In this document: in pieces, positions 9,637-22,476 of the stretch
How positions within the stretch are numbered: position 1 is the first letter of the stretch
How the letters are laid out: every line of letters starts with the position of its first letter
Assembly: GCF_040712315.1 (NCBI RefSeq)
Contig: NC_134024.1
Location: 26,899,158 to 26,963,157, forward strand
DNA length: 64,000 nt
From: Castanea sativa
Lineage: Eukaryota; Streptophyta; Magnoliopsida; Fagales; Fagaceae
Direction: 5' to 3'
Made by a program: the position numbers and the translations under genes
The notes under the pieces: generated by a model
Databases searched by the model: none
Seen by the model: the letters and a program-made list of their open reading frames with translations, nothing else
Told to the model about the DNA's origin: nothing

Positions 9637-12600
9637 TTACAATGCATCATGAACAACTAGGGGAGCTATCTCTTCAAGCACGGTATCAAACCAAACCTGT
9701 AGCTCACAGCCAGACTTAGAGCATCTAGCTAAATGGTGGGCAACTTGATTGCCTGATCTTTCGACATAGGAGAAAGAACAAAAGTGAAACTCCCTAGCTA
9801 ATACAAGAATGTCCTCAATGACATGACCACACTTAGGATTACTAACATCTTCCTTACAAATAGCTTTAATAAGGACCTCAGCATCACCTTCAAAAATAAA
9901 GTCCAATGTAGCCACTTCCTTTGCAAACTCCATAGCCCTTCGACAAGCCAAAGCTTCAACCATAGCTGCAGAGAAAGGGAGAGGGATACGTTGAGACAAT
10001 GCCGCACTGACTAACCCATTAAAGCTTCGGACAACAATGCCAATACCTACAGAACCCAAATCTTTGAAAAGTGTTGCATCAAAATTAATTTTGGCATGAT
10101 GCAAATTAGGAGGTGTCCAACGCACTAGTCTATTACTGGGCATAACAGCTCAGGGTTGACAGAATTGGGCATCTAGGAAATCAGACATCAAGTCCTTTGC
10201 TTTGTCACTAATTCAATGCAACTCCACTCTTTGTTCTTTAAGCCTGACCGCATTCCTATATCGCCAAATCAACCAGAACATCAGTGCTAACAAGTCAGTA
10301 TTAATTCGGTCCCTCATGGTGAACACCAGACCCAGCAGAACATCAAAGCCATAAAGCTTATACTGAAACAACTTCATTAGCATGGCATCATCCTTCCAAA
10401 TACCCAACAGAGAGGAACAGTACCATAGAGCGTGAATTGTGTCCTCATTTTCACACTGACAACCAGAGCATGTAGAGCATCAAAGCACCTTACGCCTCAA
10501 CAGATTACACAAAGTAGGTAAAGCATTATGGGATGCACGCCAAAGAAAATGTTTGGCTCGATGGGGAACTTGAAGCTTCCAAATACCAGTCCACAAATCA
10601 TGGTTATTGGCTTGCAAGGAGCTGCTAGGTTGCAGATTTCTAGCCACCCTAACAACAAGTCTGTAGGCGCTATGAGTAGTATAAGTACCATTTGTGGATG
10701 GGAGCCATACCAACTTATCAGGGATGCTACGATCACTTAGAGGAATTCCTAAAATCAGATTCGCCTTATAAGGAAGAAATTCATGCCTTATTAAATCTAC
10801 TTTCCATGAATGGGAGGCAAAATCAATGAGGTCACTCACCGTTGAAGTAGGAGGGAGCTCAATAAGAGGGGAGATAGTTCTTGCTGCAGGCAGAGAGGGA
10901 ATCCATTTATCTTCTCTAATCTGGACAGTGTGTCCATCACCAATTCTCCAAACTGCTCCTACATCGACAACATGACGAGCTTGAAGAATGCTTTTCCAAG
11001 CATATGAGCCCTTATTTGAGGGGGCACACTCCATGATGGAACAATTCAGAAAAAACTTAGCTTTGAACACTTTACAAAATAGGGAATTCCCACAAGTTTG
11101 AAGCCGCCAGACCTGCTTCACTAAGAGGGAGTCATTGAAGATGGTTAGATCACGAAAACCCAACTCTCCTTCACTCTTAGGACGACACATCTTCTCCTAA
11201 CTCACCTAAGGGATTTTCCACTGCTCTCCTCTATAACCCCACCAAAATTTTCTAACTAGAGTCTCAATTTCTTTAATCAATCATTTTGGGAGCTTGAAGC
11301 AAGACATGGCGTAGGTGGGGATTGCTTGAATCACCGCCTTAATAAGAATCTCCCGGCCAGCTTGGGAGAGGAGCTTCTCCTTTCAACCCTTTAGCTTTTT
11401 CCAAATTCTCTCTTTAATGAGGCTAAAAGATCTTTTCTTCTCCCTTCCCACTAGTGATGGAAGGCCCAAGTAATGCTCATAGCAATGGGTCACTGAAACA
11501 CCCAAAAAGATAGAGATGGCATTTCAAAGATTGTGGGGAGTGTTTGAGCTGAAGAAGATACTGGTTTTACCTATATTAATGCTCTGACCTAAGGCTTGCT
11601 CATACATAAACAACACGGATTGAATTTGGACACACTCTGCAATAGTAGCTCTACAAAACACCAAACTATCATCTGCAAAAAGAAGGTGAGACACATGAGG
11701 GCCAGTAGCACACAATGAAACCCCCTTGATATTTCCATTCTCTTCCGCCTTTTTTAACAAAGCGTGCAATCCTTCGGTGGCCATTAAGAACAGGTAAGGT
11801 GAGAGGGGATCACCTTGGCAAAGTCCCCGAGATGGAGTGATGAGGCCATGTGGCTGCCCATTAAGCAAGATTGAGTACGTGACTGATCTGATACAAGCTG
11901 AAACCAAAGCCACCCATTTTTGACAGAAACCCATTTTTAACATGGTTTTCTCCAAGAACACCCACTTCACTTGATCGTACGCCTTACTCATATCAAGCTT
12001 CAATGCCATATATCCTAGTTTTCCTGTTCTTTTTTGCTTCAAATAATGCAGATTCTCATGAGCAATCAAGATGTTATCAGAAATAATTCTTTCAGACAAG
12101 AAAGCACCCTGAGTCTCAAAAATCAGATAGGGAAGCAGAGGTTTTAAACGATTAGCTAGCACCTTAGCAATTATCTTATACAAAACGTTACTTAAACTAA
12201 TTGGTCTGAAATCAGATACTTTCCGCGGACTATGGATTTTTGGAATTAAAGTTAAGAAAGTATGATTAAGTTTTTCAGGGATGTTACCTGAATTTAGGAC
12301 TGAGAAAACGGCTTTTGAAACCTCACCCCCCACTTTGTTCTAGAACTATTTGTAGAAAAATGGTGGGAGACCATCAGGACCTAGAGATGTATTTGAGTCC
12401 ATATGATGCAAAGCTGCATATATTTCACTAACTTCAAAGGGCTTAACCAAGTCAGTATTCATGGCTTCGATCACCTTTGATTCCACACCAGAAAGAACAT
12501 GATCGAAAAGAGAGGGATTAGCCGAGGAGTACAGATTAGAGTAGAAGTTAAGCATTATATCCCCAACCTGAGACTCTTCTTTAGTCCAGATGCCCCCTGC

Positions 12601-13766
12601 ATTCTCAATACCAAAAATTTAATTTCTTTTACTCCTTTTTGAAGCTCTACAGTGAAAATATTTAGTGTTCTGATCCCCAAATCCCAGCCAATCTAACTTT
12701 GATCTTTGGCTCCACATACGTTCTTCCAAAACCATGAGATTTTGAAGCTCCTCATTTAAGTTTTAACAGTGCAAGCATATCATTCCCACCCCCTGCCATT
12801 GAGCGAGCCTCTACTTTCTCCAAATCTTTTCTTACTTTGGCTAATTTCCAACAGACATTCCCAAAAACCTTTCTATTTGACATGGTCAACTGCTCTTGGC
12901 AATGACTGACCTTCGCCAAAACACTACTCATAGGGTCTATATTTAAGCCCATGTCCCACGCAGAATGAACCACTTGCTCACATCTTTCATCCATTACCCA
13001 CATAGCCTCAAATCTGAATGGCCTCTGTGATCTATGAAAGTGGCTATTAACATCATCAGTACATAGCCAAATAGGTTTATGATCAGAGGAAAAACCTGGT
13101 AGGTGATGCAACTGGGCCGTTGGATATCTCTAAAACCAATCTGAGGAGGCCAAAGCTCGATCAAGCCTCACCCACACAATCGGACCGTCAAAGCAACGAT
13201 TACTCCATGTATAAGGCAGCCCTGAGAAACCAAAGTCCTTCAGAGCATAGAAATCCAAACACTCCCTAAAACTTCGCATTTGACTCTCCGGCCTAATCGG
13301 GCCACCCAATCTTTCACCCAACCATGTGATCTCGTTGAAATCTCCAATACACACCCACGACAAATCAAGTTGAGTGCAAATCAAGTTGAGTGCTCAAGTG
13401 GCGGAGAAGTGACCAAGAATCTTCCCGGTTAGCAACTTCAGGAGCTCCGTAAAACCCTGTGAGGCGCCAGGTGTCATCAATTCTTGGATACACCACCGCA
13501 TCGATGTGGTGAGAAGAGAACGTCCTAATATGGAGATTAGTGTCGTTCATCCAGAGAAGAGCCAAGCCCCCACTCAAATTTCTTCGAGGGACTATAAACA
13601 GATTATCGTAGCCTAAACGGCACTGCAGACGTTCTAAATAACTTTTCTTCTTCTTCGTCTCCATCAAGAACAGAATTTTGGGACCTTTTGCTTTCACTAA
13701 TCCTGAAAGCTCGTGAACTCGCCGGTGGTTCCCAAGCCCACGGAAATTCCAGCTTAAGCAATTCCT
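9637..13766 (-). pseudogene. LINE ORF2: endonuclease, reverse transcriptase, RNase H (broken)
   Basis: Encodes the LINE replication enzyme. An APE-type endonuclease starts with SWNFRGLGN just below 13766, then METK, GDFNE and SDHKP. The reverse transcriptase at about 12555-11524 has the FADDS catalytic motif. A zf-RVT region follows (about 10700-10440), then an RNase H domain (10143-9637) with INFDAT, a GDA step and NQVAHHLAR. Lesions: the expected start codon at 13764-13766 reads AGG; a 16-bp tandem duplication at 13361-13376/13377-13392 shifts the frame; a stop lies at 13130; another shift near 12751; stops near 12618, 12350 and 12344; more stops occur between 11524 and 10143. Most stops fit single C-to-T or G-to-A changes. 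ORF2 3' of about 12750 is in one frame. Confidence 0.92.
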
Positions 13767-13833
13767 GGCGAACAGCGGGGCTGGGGAACAGCCAATGTCG
13801 ATAAAACATCAGAGAGAGAAGACCCATACGAGC

Positions 13834-15366
13834 TCATGCCTCTTTTTTTTTCTGAACAGGGGAGTCTGATATGTCTTCTGAGCAATGATCTCTCTTTTTC
13901 TTAACACTAGGCGAAGGGGACAGGTTGGGAGAGATTGTGGGCTTAAGTTGTTTAGGAGTTCGTTTGGGCTTAAGTTTAGCAGGCAACACATTCAAATTTG
14001 ACAAATCCTGGAGAGGAGGCCTACTACTGAGGGGTTTAGTAACCGAGTTTGAGAAAGTTGGCTCATTTACTTGTCGCCCAACTGGTAGAGAATTATCCAC
14101 TTTTTCTTCAGCCTTGCCTCGTGCATCCATAAGCCCATCTAAGTTGGAGTCCGATGCTGTCAAGTCTCTAGGATTCTTGCCAGGTACGTGATCAAACTTC
14201 TTTATGTCACAATCAATTTCCTTGAGCTTTGCAAGGAAAGGGTCACCGTTAGGGAAAGTACCTATGTTTTTAGGAAGATTTACTAGTTTGGAGATCTTAG
14301 GAGTAGTCTCTGTGTCTCCCAACGAGGAACCACCTCCATATGGGCTATCGAAATTATCGCTGAGCCGGTGGATGGCGGCTGGTGGTGAGGAGAATACAGC
14401 TTTAAGTTGTGAATCAGCCGCCAAGTCACCATCAAGGCTCAAAATCGAGACAACTAGACTTACATCAGCATTAATGGCTTCCTTATGCATATCCATTTCC
14501 GCATCTGGGTTTAAATCCGTCGGTGGCAAGGGACCTGAAAACTTCACCGATGCCTTATCCTTCTCATTCCCTCCTACACTAGACCTAGGATTATCAACAC
14601 CCTTGTAAAAACCAGGGACGAAGACCACAGACTTATTATAGGGCCTATAAGGGGATGCTCTAATCGTGTGGTTATATTGCTTATCATTCTCCGTTAGGGA
14701 GCCTTTACTTCGAAGCCATAGTGTACAGTCCCTATCGTCATGATCCAATCACTCACACCAGTAACATAGGTTGGGGAGGCGTTCGTACTTGAAACTAACC
14801 CAATGCTTATTTCCATTTTCCAAAGTTATCAATCGTCCACGACATAGGGGAAGGGAGATATCCAAGGTTACCTTAACACGCATAAATCTGCCACCATCCT
14901 CCTCCACCACTCCAACAAAACGACAAACAACTCCAACAAATTCACAAATTGATTGGGCAACTTTGCTTGACATGTATCTAATCGGAATATTGTGGACTTG
15001 AACCCAGAACGAAGCTCGATCAAACTTAAGATCATTCACAAAAACGTCTTGATCATAACGTTGTAAGGCCACCAGATGTTTATTGAAGCACCAAGGTTCA
15101 CTCTGAAAGACCTGTTCCAGATCTCCTTTTTTCTTAAATGCGAATAAAACCAGATGATCATCAAGTTTTCTCATTTTAAAACCCTCCGTAGATCTCTAGA
15201 GTGGTTTGAAAGTATTTGCTACAGCTTCCATGTTCAGCACACGTTTCGTTAGGAACTTAGCTGCAATAATAAACTCCACAGATCTGTGTTGATTCTGTAG
15301 AGTAAACTTGGAACCTTCCCTCTCGTTAAGAGAAAGATTGTTCCAAGTGCTTGTTAACTCATCCAT
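13834..15366 (-). pseudogene. LINE ORF1: RNA-binding protein with DUF4283 and zinc knuckle (broken)
   Basis: One frame of 511 codons with two internal stops, a TAG at 15196-15198 and a TGA at 14749-14751. The N-terminal half matches the DUF4283 type common in plant LINE ORF1 (for example WVQVHNIPIRY and RLPNLCYWC). A CCHC zinc knuckle follows as CYWC...HDDRDC; the TGA falls inside it. The C-terminal third is Ser, Pro and Lys rich. I chose the ATG at 15366 because the protein family normally starts a few residues before the Trp-containing LTSTWNNLSL stretch. ORF1 normally binds the LINE RNA and partners ORF2 in reverse transcription. Confidence 0.88.
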
Positions 15367-15605
15367 TGGCTGATAGGAGTAAGGAAAAAAACAAAAAAGT
15401 GTATCCCAGGTACCCACAAAAAAAACCACTAGCTCTGAGGTAAACTTGTTACCTCGAGAGAGACACAGGCACCTCCAAAACAGGGGGGACAATCAATTCT
15501 ACAGCCAACGAGATAGGAAGGAGAAAAAAACCTTTGAACTCAGCGAGAGAGAAACTAGGGTAAAAAATAGTTAGAAGATTAAGGCCCCGTGCATTCGTAT
15601 AACTT

Positions 15606-17934
15606 GTTTGGAATAAATAACAGTGGCAACATGTGATTGCTTCATGAAAGCATTGAATACGGGGCCCACTATGGATTTGCTTTTTTCCTTCCTGTTTCTA
15701 GTGTTACTTGTCCGTACGAATTTTGGTTCGTTTCCAGAATGTCATGTGTGGACTCTGGATTCCAACTGTCAGGTGTCAACTGGTCCACTGATGACTGAAT
15801 AAGCCTGGTGGTTTCACTGTGTCCAGTAAAAATGTTCCCTCTTTTTTGTTGTTTTTTTATTTAATTTTTTTAACAGTTTAATATTTATTCATTTACACTT
15901 GTATATAACTCTACTGACAAGAAAAAGGAGAGGAATATTATGAATGTATTCATCCATAAGATAATTAATTAATAGCTTTGTATGGCTTGAATGAAAATTC
16001 TCCATCTCATATATATATTAAATTATATTCAATTAATTATAATATATTATATATTTTTTATAATTTAAACTTTGGCTATTTTATGAAAAAAAATGTAAGA
16101 AGTTTTATTACTAGCATGAAGAAAAATGCTTGAAATGGGACAAAAGGATTTTTATCCATGGCTCGATTACTACCCATAAACGATAGGTATTCAAATAACA
16201 AAAAAAAAAAAAGTTTGATTAAGAAAAATCCACCTTAAAATTATTGGAATATTTTCATTTTACTTCAATTTTAAACAAAACTTGCAATATTATATTAAGT
16301 ATTAAAATTATCAGTCACATGTACGTCATATGATCAAATAATAACAGCAATAATCAAGTCTTAGAGCTTGTTTAGATTGAGGGGAAGCAGAGTAGTAAAG
16401 TAAAGTTAACTGAAAATCAAACTAATTTCTGAGCAACTCTACTATAGTCCACTTTCTCTCTCTCAATCCAAAAAAACCATTAGTCTTCAGCTTTTTAAAT
16501 CAATTATAGATCTTAATAGATTAGTCAAGTCGGTTACACATACTTTTTTTCATCATTCTATTCTATCCTAGTCATACTTTGTCATGGTTGGCTATATTCC
16601 CCAAAAACTAAAAAGTATATATTTTCTTACTCCTACCCATGTTAAAATTACTAAATTGATCTTTCTAATTTCTCAAACGTACCAAAATATCCACTAACTT
16701 CTTTTAGCAACATTTGTTTTTTAATTCCATTTGATTTTGGTTGGAATGAGTGAAATTTTTCATACTGATATATAAATCAAAACAAAGAACTCTTTTATTC
16801 CACCTCGAAAAAAATTTAGATTCACTTCATGTCTATTTCAGTCATTCCAATAAAGAGTTTGGCTTAACTCCGTACTTTTTAAACTGGACATGTCCTTTTA
16901 TTTTAAATATATAATAATAAGTGGTAGTGAGTTTTAATTTCTACCTTTTATTTAGTTAGTAGTTAATGTAACAGTTTCTTATTAAAATAGAAAGAAATTC
17001 CTTTTAAAAAAAAAATACTAGAATGTGTTGATTTGTATATTATGGCTGGGAGAATTCCACTTGTCTTGAAGGGGTTATAACCAGGATGTGTTGTGGCTAA
17101 GGGTTGAAGATTTTGTCCAGAAGGGGTGAATAAAAATGGGGAGGCTAAAGGTATAAACAAGACTTTATACAATGATTGTCTATGTTGGTAAAGGGAGTAG
17201 ATAAACATTGGGAAGGGTTGGGAATCCATCCTCTATGATCTTTCTATGGACTAAAGTTGTGTCAACAATTACTTTCTTTTATTTTCTTTCTGTTGGACAT
17301 ATTTTTGATTGTGGATACAATTGTTGTGAGCTCTTCTTCAATCATCTTGATTTTTTTCTACGAATTGTTGATACAAATTGTTGATAAGAGAGTCTTGAGG
17401 ATGAAAATGTGTGGATAGCTACGGGGCTTGGTTTTTGTGCCACATCATTTTCTATTTGCCAATTTAAAGCTGCTTTCTTAAATTGGCCTAAATTAAAGAT
17501 TCTTCCGGAATGCAAAATTAAAAAGGCAACCGCAACCAGTTTTGTGTTGGCCTTTTTCCTCAAATTTCCGCAATATTTCTTCAGTCTTGAGTTTTGGCTT
17601 TTCTTTCGCTCCGCCCCCCACCATGTGTTGTTCCTTTTTAAACCCCTTTCTCTCTCTCTCTCTCTCGTTCTGTAACGTCACTCTTTCTCTCTCTCACAGT
17701 CGGTCCAAAACAAAAGTTCTACATTTTAGATTTTACCCTTTTTTGCTAAATACACTCTACCCTTTTTTGTTTTTAAAGGGTTGCATAGTTTTATACGTAG
17801 ATACCGAATAACTATTAGTAGTACATATACAAGCACTGGTTCTAAGTTTTACATTTTAAACCTATTTTACATGTTAAAATAGATATAAAGTGTATTATTA
17901 TTTAATTAAAATAATATAGCTTTATGTTTGTTTT
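15606..17934. other. Intergenic DNA
   Basis: AT-rich, no gene seen. It holds one small MITE (16364-16478) and a CT microsatellite at about 17649-17666. An 88-codon minus-strand frame at 16963-17229 has no recognisable domain and I do not call it. Confidence 0.6.
16364..16478. mobile_element. Small MITE
   Basis: Left end GAGCTTGTTTAGATTGAG and right end CTCAATCCAAAAAAACC are imperfect inverted repeats about 115 bp apart. TTA is found on both sides, which would fit a PIF/Harbinger-type 3-bp duplication. The related sequence GGCTTGTTTGGATTGAG near 5408 has only one visible end. Confidence 0.45.
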
Positions 17935-18864
17935 TTTTTGCCAATCCACTAACATTATAGGAAACGAATTGTCACAGCCCATTCATCATTGGAATATATA
18001 TATAAAAAGCAAAGTCAAGCCAAGCCCCTTGAATGAAAAGAACCCCCCTCCCTCGATTTCGGGTAAAGACTAAGAAAGTAAGAATTACTCCTGTTCGAAA
18101 TGCAAGACATGTGTTCTTTCTAAAAGGCGTTTTGAGTTTTGCTAATGACTTATCACTGTTCACTTAACCCTTTTATGTGGGTTTGGGAATGGTGGCCTTG
18201 CGAGCTTTGCCCATTCTTTTTTTTTTTTTCCCATTCTGAATTCGTTGCATAATTTCTATTCTGTGTCTTAGCCATACAAATGCTTATAACAATAGGATTT
18301 GTTTCTTAGGGAATTTTTGTTCTCTCTATTTTGCATTAAATTGAAGTATTGGTCTGTTATTTTGCTGAATTTAATGGATTTTGTCCAAGTATGTGCCCGT
18401 GGCTGTCGTAATCCTCGGACAACATGACTCAGTGGGGTGATAAGTGACTGTAGTGAAATGGATACTGGTGTAAAACGGGTCCATCTATTATATTGGGAAG
18501 CAAGGCAAGGGATACTAACAAAAATTAATTCTACAAAGATAGACTTTCTGACTGAAAATTTTATTGATTATCTAAAAGAACTGGATCATCTCTTTTGAAA
18601 ATTTCACCCTCAGGCCTCAGTGGTCAATAACAAGAACCCAAAAAACAAAAACAAGCTGTGCAGTTAAGGTTGCCGTTGTCCTGTAATTGCTGAAAGAGTT
18701 GGCTGGCTGTTTTGTTTAGTCTGGGAAATTTTATAAACATAACTTAGTAATTTTCTCATGTGCAAGGGCAGCAAAACGCAAATATTCCCTACTTTAGAAT
18801 GGATTGAGGTACCCAACTGAAAAAAGAAAAAGTTTAAAAGCACACCCACCAAAGAGCTTTACAG

Positions 18865-19150
18865 TACAAGTACTCCCACCGGATCACGCAAAGAGGCGGC
18901 GCAGCCGCGTCTTTTACCGAGACCTGGTGGCGCTGAAACCCACACCGCTGTCGCCGCCGCATCCTCAAGCCCAACAAAGCGAACCCCCACGCGCGCGCAC
19001 AGCCCATTCATCCCACCAAACCAGATACAAACACAGCCACCCCATTGCTCCACAAGGACCAAAACCACCCCACAAACCACCACCAATCGGTCCCAATTGA
19101 CATCGGCACATCACAGATTTTCCGATCCGATCAATTGATCAAATACCCAG
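18865..19150. repeat. GC-rich block, duplication copy B
   Basis: Counterpart of 3105-3360. Shared parts include GCGCTGAAACCCAC, CCCATTCATCCCACC-type sequence and CACCAATCGGTCC. It has no C homopolymer. No single frame is kept between copies. Confidence 0.5.
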
Positions 19151-19508
19151 TAGATCCAAAGAAAATAAAAAAGGAATAAGACTCAAAAAGCCTTTCTTTA
19201 TAAATGCTTTGTTCCATTTTTTTTTTCCTTTCATTCCTATCTGGTATACAGCAACACTGCATTGTACTTGAACTTGCCCGGTAGAGAATTCGTAGAATTC
19301 ACGATTTCATACACAAAAATACACTAGACCCACTAAACAAAATCAAGGCAAACATTCAAAATCGAAAATTTTGCACTCTGTAACTGCAAATGCTAAAACT
19401 GTATACAAATAATTCACCCTCAAATACACCGCAGACTAGTCACAAAAAATTATTTTAACTCATACGAAGCACAAAAAAAGGCTAAAATAATACTGCCGAG
19501 GTACTAAG

Positions 19509-19763
19509 CTATAGCATGTGTGGGTGAATAGGCGTAGCCTCACCGTTGTTGACGCAGCATGAGGCTACAGACGAAGAGAAGAATTGAGCTAAGCGCTCAA
19601 ACACCATTTTCATCACAGTCTTCCTCTTCTTTGGAATCACACTTCCGAGCTTTTCTTTGTCGAGCCATGGCGGCTTTTTGTCGAACCCTTCCGCATCTGG
19701 GTTCATCCTCACCATCTCCTCCTTCTCTGACTCTGGCTTTGACAGTTTTTTGCTCATTTCCAT
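19509..19763 (-). CDS. Small basic protein of unknown function, paralogue B
   Basis: Single-exon frame of 84 residues on the minus strand, with an in-frame stop 12 bases upstream of the ATG at 19763, which fixes the start. It shares with 3766-4044 the stretch KLGSVIPKKRK, then MVFERLAQ, a Cys pair, NNG and IHPH near the end. The N-terminus is rich in Lys and Glu and is followed by a DKEKLG step. No membrane segment or signal peptide. Its tail is shorter than paralogue A because it lacks the Ser-rich insertion and the His-Pro expansion. Upstream, a TTTAAATAC sequence (minus strand, near 19815) is a possible TATA-like element, weakly conserved in copy A. Function unknown. Confidence 0.62.
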   Translation of the reverse strand: MEMSKKLSKPESEKEEMVRMNPDAEGFDKKPPWLDKEKLGSVIPKKRKTVMKMVFERLAQFFSSSVASCCVNNGEATPIHPHML

Positions 19764-20960
19764 ATCTCTCTGTTATCTAATTTTAAATCTCAAATTGTGA
19801 ATGGAGCAATGGTATGTATTTAAAGAGAGAAAAAACTTGGGAGCCAAGCTGACTAAAGAGACGTATAAGAGTGAGAGTGAGAGTGAGAGTGAGAGTGGGA
19901 CTAATAACCGTATAAACCATCAACTTTGAGAATTATTATTTCATTAAGCTAGGTGGAGCCGACGCTTTGACCGTTCTTAATGGTGAATACAGAGATTGGA
20001 AGGGCACTTTTTTTAGCTTATACTACTAATTAGTTATGAATTTATTATGATTGGATTTCCCTTTTCCCATTTGTGGCTGACTCTCTGTTTTTTACATTTT
20101 TACCTTAAGATTTTTCTAGATGTTAATATATTATATGCCTCTCATTCTTTAGTTCCTTTTTATTTTATTTTATTTATGTTTACTTAATTCAAAAATTGAA
20201 GGCCGAAATGCCAAAACAAAGAAAGCAAAAATAAACTTAAAATTGTCTCTTTCAATGATAGTGGTTGGCTTGGCTAAGCTTTGTCTCAAGCAAAAAGAAA
20301 GTATAAGACGGTTAGATTGTCGGTTTGCTTTTGTTTCTCCCGCGGTCCACAAATCCAATCCGCTTATGTTAATTGTTAATGGGTTCTGTCAACAAATGCT
20401 CTTGTTGATAAATTAATTTAGAAAAGATTTCACATTAATTTTATAAAAAATGTAAAAAATTAATTAAATTTTTCTTATTTCATAGAAAAATCTTTAAAAA
20501 TTTTCATAAATCAATTCTATGAGAGTATCTATTAATTTTTTCCACTGGTAATAAATATGAAATCCAAACTCTTTATTAAACCCTCATACTATTATATAAG
20601 GACTTTCCTGATTTTGCGCTGTTCCTGTCTATTGCGGTAGTGTGGCAGTGATAGTGGTAGAAGGATCTTTGTGAAAAAATGAACAATCTGCTAAATCATA
20701 CATATGGCTGACGTTTTGTTCCATTGTTTTATTCTTTGGTTCACATCATTCTTTTTTTCGTTGATTTCATCTAAAAAAAATTTAATTTTTAATAAGCGAG
20801 CTAATTTTTTTGAATGCGCAAAACAGCTATTAAGTGAGAAATACATAACCCTGAGCTAGACAGCTCAAGACCCACAAAGCAGAATTTAGAACTGTATAAA
20901 GCCTTGTTAAATAACAAACTACAAAGAAAGAGACAGGGCAAACTCAAGTTAACACAAAAA

Positions 20961-21402
20961 AATTAAAATAAAAATAAAAAATTAATCTAAAATCACTTTA
21001 GGGAGATTCTTGAAGCATAGCAGATGAGATCCCCCATGAACAATGCAAAGCTCTATGGATGACTGAGTTTTTAAATCTTCCTAGAGTTTCACCCTAGATT
21101 TCACTTCCCACTTGAGAGCTTGGAGTCCACTTTCTTCAATTTTAAATCTTCTACTTAAGATGATTTCCATATAACACACTCCAATTTTTCCAATATGGTC
21201 ACATTTTGTTGTCAACCAATTTGAAAATGTATGAATGACTTATTGTATCTGTTAAAAGTCTGAAAGACTACGTATTAACCTGTAAATAATAAAGTTTAAT
21301 GGTCTACTTTATAAATTGATGGAAATTGTGTGATGTACAAATAACCTACACTATGAGATTATATTCTAATAGTATCAAAGTATATTAATAAAATACAAGC
21401 GA
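20961..21402. other. Intergenic DNA
   Basis: AT-rich, no gene, repeat end or RNA recognised. Confidence 0.6.
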
Positions 21403-22476
21403 TTGTTAAATAAATAATGTGTATTGTACAAGTAATAGCAATTCAGTACAAAAAAACTTAGTACAAGGTACATTGGGCCTAAGCCAATGAAGTAGATACC
21501 ATATTGTACCGGCCGTACTAGGCTGAAACACTCCAAGCCACTTTTTTTTTTTTTTTCTTGACAAATTTTCAAGGGCAATATGGCAATTGTGCTAAACCTA
21601 ATTCTAACCCTAAGTCCCAGCCGCACAACCCTTGTTCTTTCTTTCTCTCATGCTCTCTCTCAGCTGCTCTGTGTCTCTCATCTCTCATCTCTCAGCTTCT
21701 CTGTCTCTCACTTTGCTCTGTCTCGACTTCTCACTCTGCTATGTCTTGGCTTCTCATTCTCTGACTCGGGTCTTGGCTTCTCACTCTAAGGTAAAATTTT
21801 GCCTTAATCAAATTTGAAAATCATTGCCTTTGTATGATATAAGTTTTGCATAAGGTTTTAGAAATTGGCATTTTTATATGAGTATCTTGCGATTGTTCCA
21901 TCATGTCATTCTTCAAAATTTCTTGATGCAAAATATAGAATTTATTTATTTTCTTTTTTAGTTTTGTTGCTTTTTTTTTTTTTTTAGTTTATATACTCTG
22001 AAATTTATTTCTGTGTTTTTTTAATTAATTTTGGTTTACTTTTATTTGTTATAAGGGGGGTTGTTTCTTTCCTTGGAGAGACAATTTTACAGGTTCATTA
22101 TGAAATGCAATTTCAGCATTATGTTTATTTAATTCCACTAAAGAAAAATGAGACCAATTTATACTTGTCGTGCATTTATAACTTTTCTCTAATGATGAAT
22201 TGTCTCGGCAAAGTTGTTCCTTTGTGTTGTAATTCCTATTCTTCTTGGGGTAGAAGAATAGTGGATAATCTTGTAAACATAATTCTAGAGATTTTGTGTG
22301 TGTATATATATATAATATATATAAAATAGCGGTAAACCCGAAATGGTATACCGATATTGGCCGATACCCAAAATATATTGTATCGCTGGGCAAACCGGTA
22401 TAGCCTCCGGTACGGAATTGACTTCCTTGGCCTAAGCCCCATTGTGCTTATATTCTAACACAATTATTTATAACAA
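21403..22476. mobile_element. Putative non-autonomous TIR element
   Basis: The left arm (TTGTTAAATAAATAATGTG ... GGGCCTAAGCCAATGAAG ... TTGTACCGG) and the reversed right arm (TTGTTATAAATAATTGTG ... GGGGCTTAGGCCAAGGAAG ... CCGTACCGG) match imperfectly over about 100 bp. Inside are a CT-rich stretch at 21633-21790 with repeated CTTCTCACTCTG-like units and a CGGTATACCGATATTGGCC-like stretch near 22350. No transposase and no clear target duplication were found, so the exact ends are approximate. Confidence 0.45.

Larger units (their letters stand above)
9574..15591 (-). mobile_element. Full-length L1-type LINE, inactive
   Basis: A 6.0-kb non-LTR retrotransposon on the minus strand. Target duplications CATTTGTATAACTT (9560-9573) and CATTCGTATAACTT (15592-15605) match at 13 of 14 positions. 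The minus-strand 3' end has an AATAAA signal (about 9612-9617) and an A-rich, C-interrupted tail next to 9574. The order from 15591 down is a 5' UTR of about 225 bp, ORF1 and ORF2. Both frames carry stops and ORF2 also carries frameshifts, so it cannot move on its own. It inserted between the two copies of the segmental duplication. Confidence 0.92.
17935..20960. repeat. Segmental duplication, copy B
   Basis: Same order and orientation as 1726-5280, offset by about 16.2 kb at the left and 15.7 kb at the right. It keeps the GC-rich block (18865-19150), the small-protein gene (19509-19763) and the downstream ATTGAAGGCC, AACAATCTGCTAA and GACAGGGCAAACTC landmarks. It lacks the tandem duplication and the MITE of copy A. 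A (GAGAGT)n hexamer at about 19869-19897 is private to this copy. Confidence 0.8.

Noticed and set aside
13834..14608. Plus-strand frames opposite LINE ORF1
   Set aside because: They are shadows of the ORF1 codons on the other strand and show no domain of their own.
15585..15670. GGCCCCGT and ACGGGGCC as ends of a MITE
   Set aside because: No matching target duplication, and the left motif belongs to the LINE 5' end as defined by the 14-bp LINE target duplication.
16963..17229. 88-codon minus-strand frame
   Set aside because: No recognisable domain, no repeat context and no paralogue in the window; it could be chance in AT-rich DNA.
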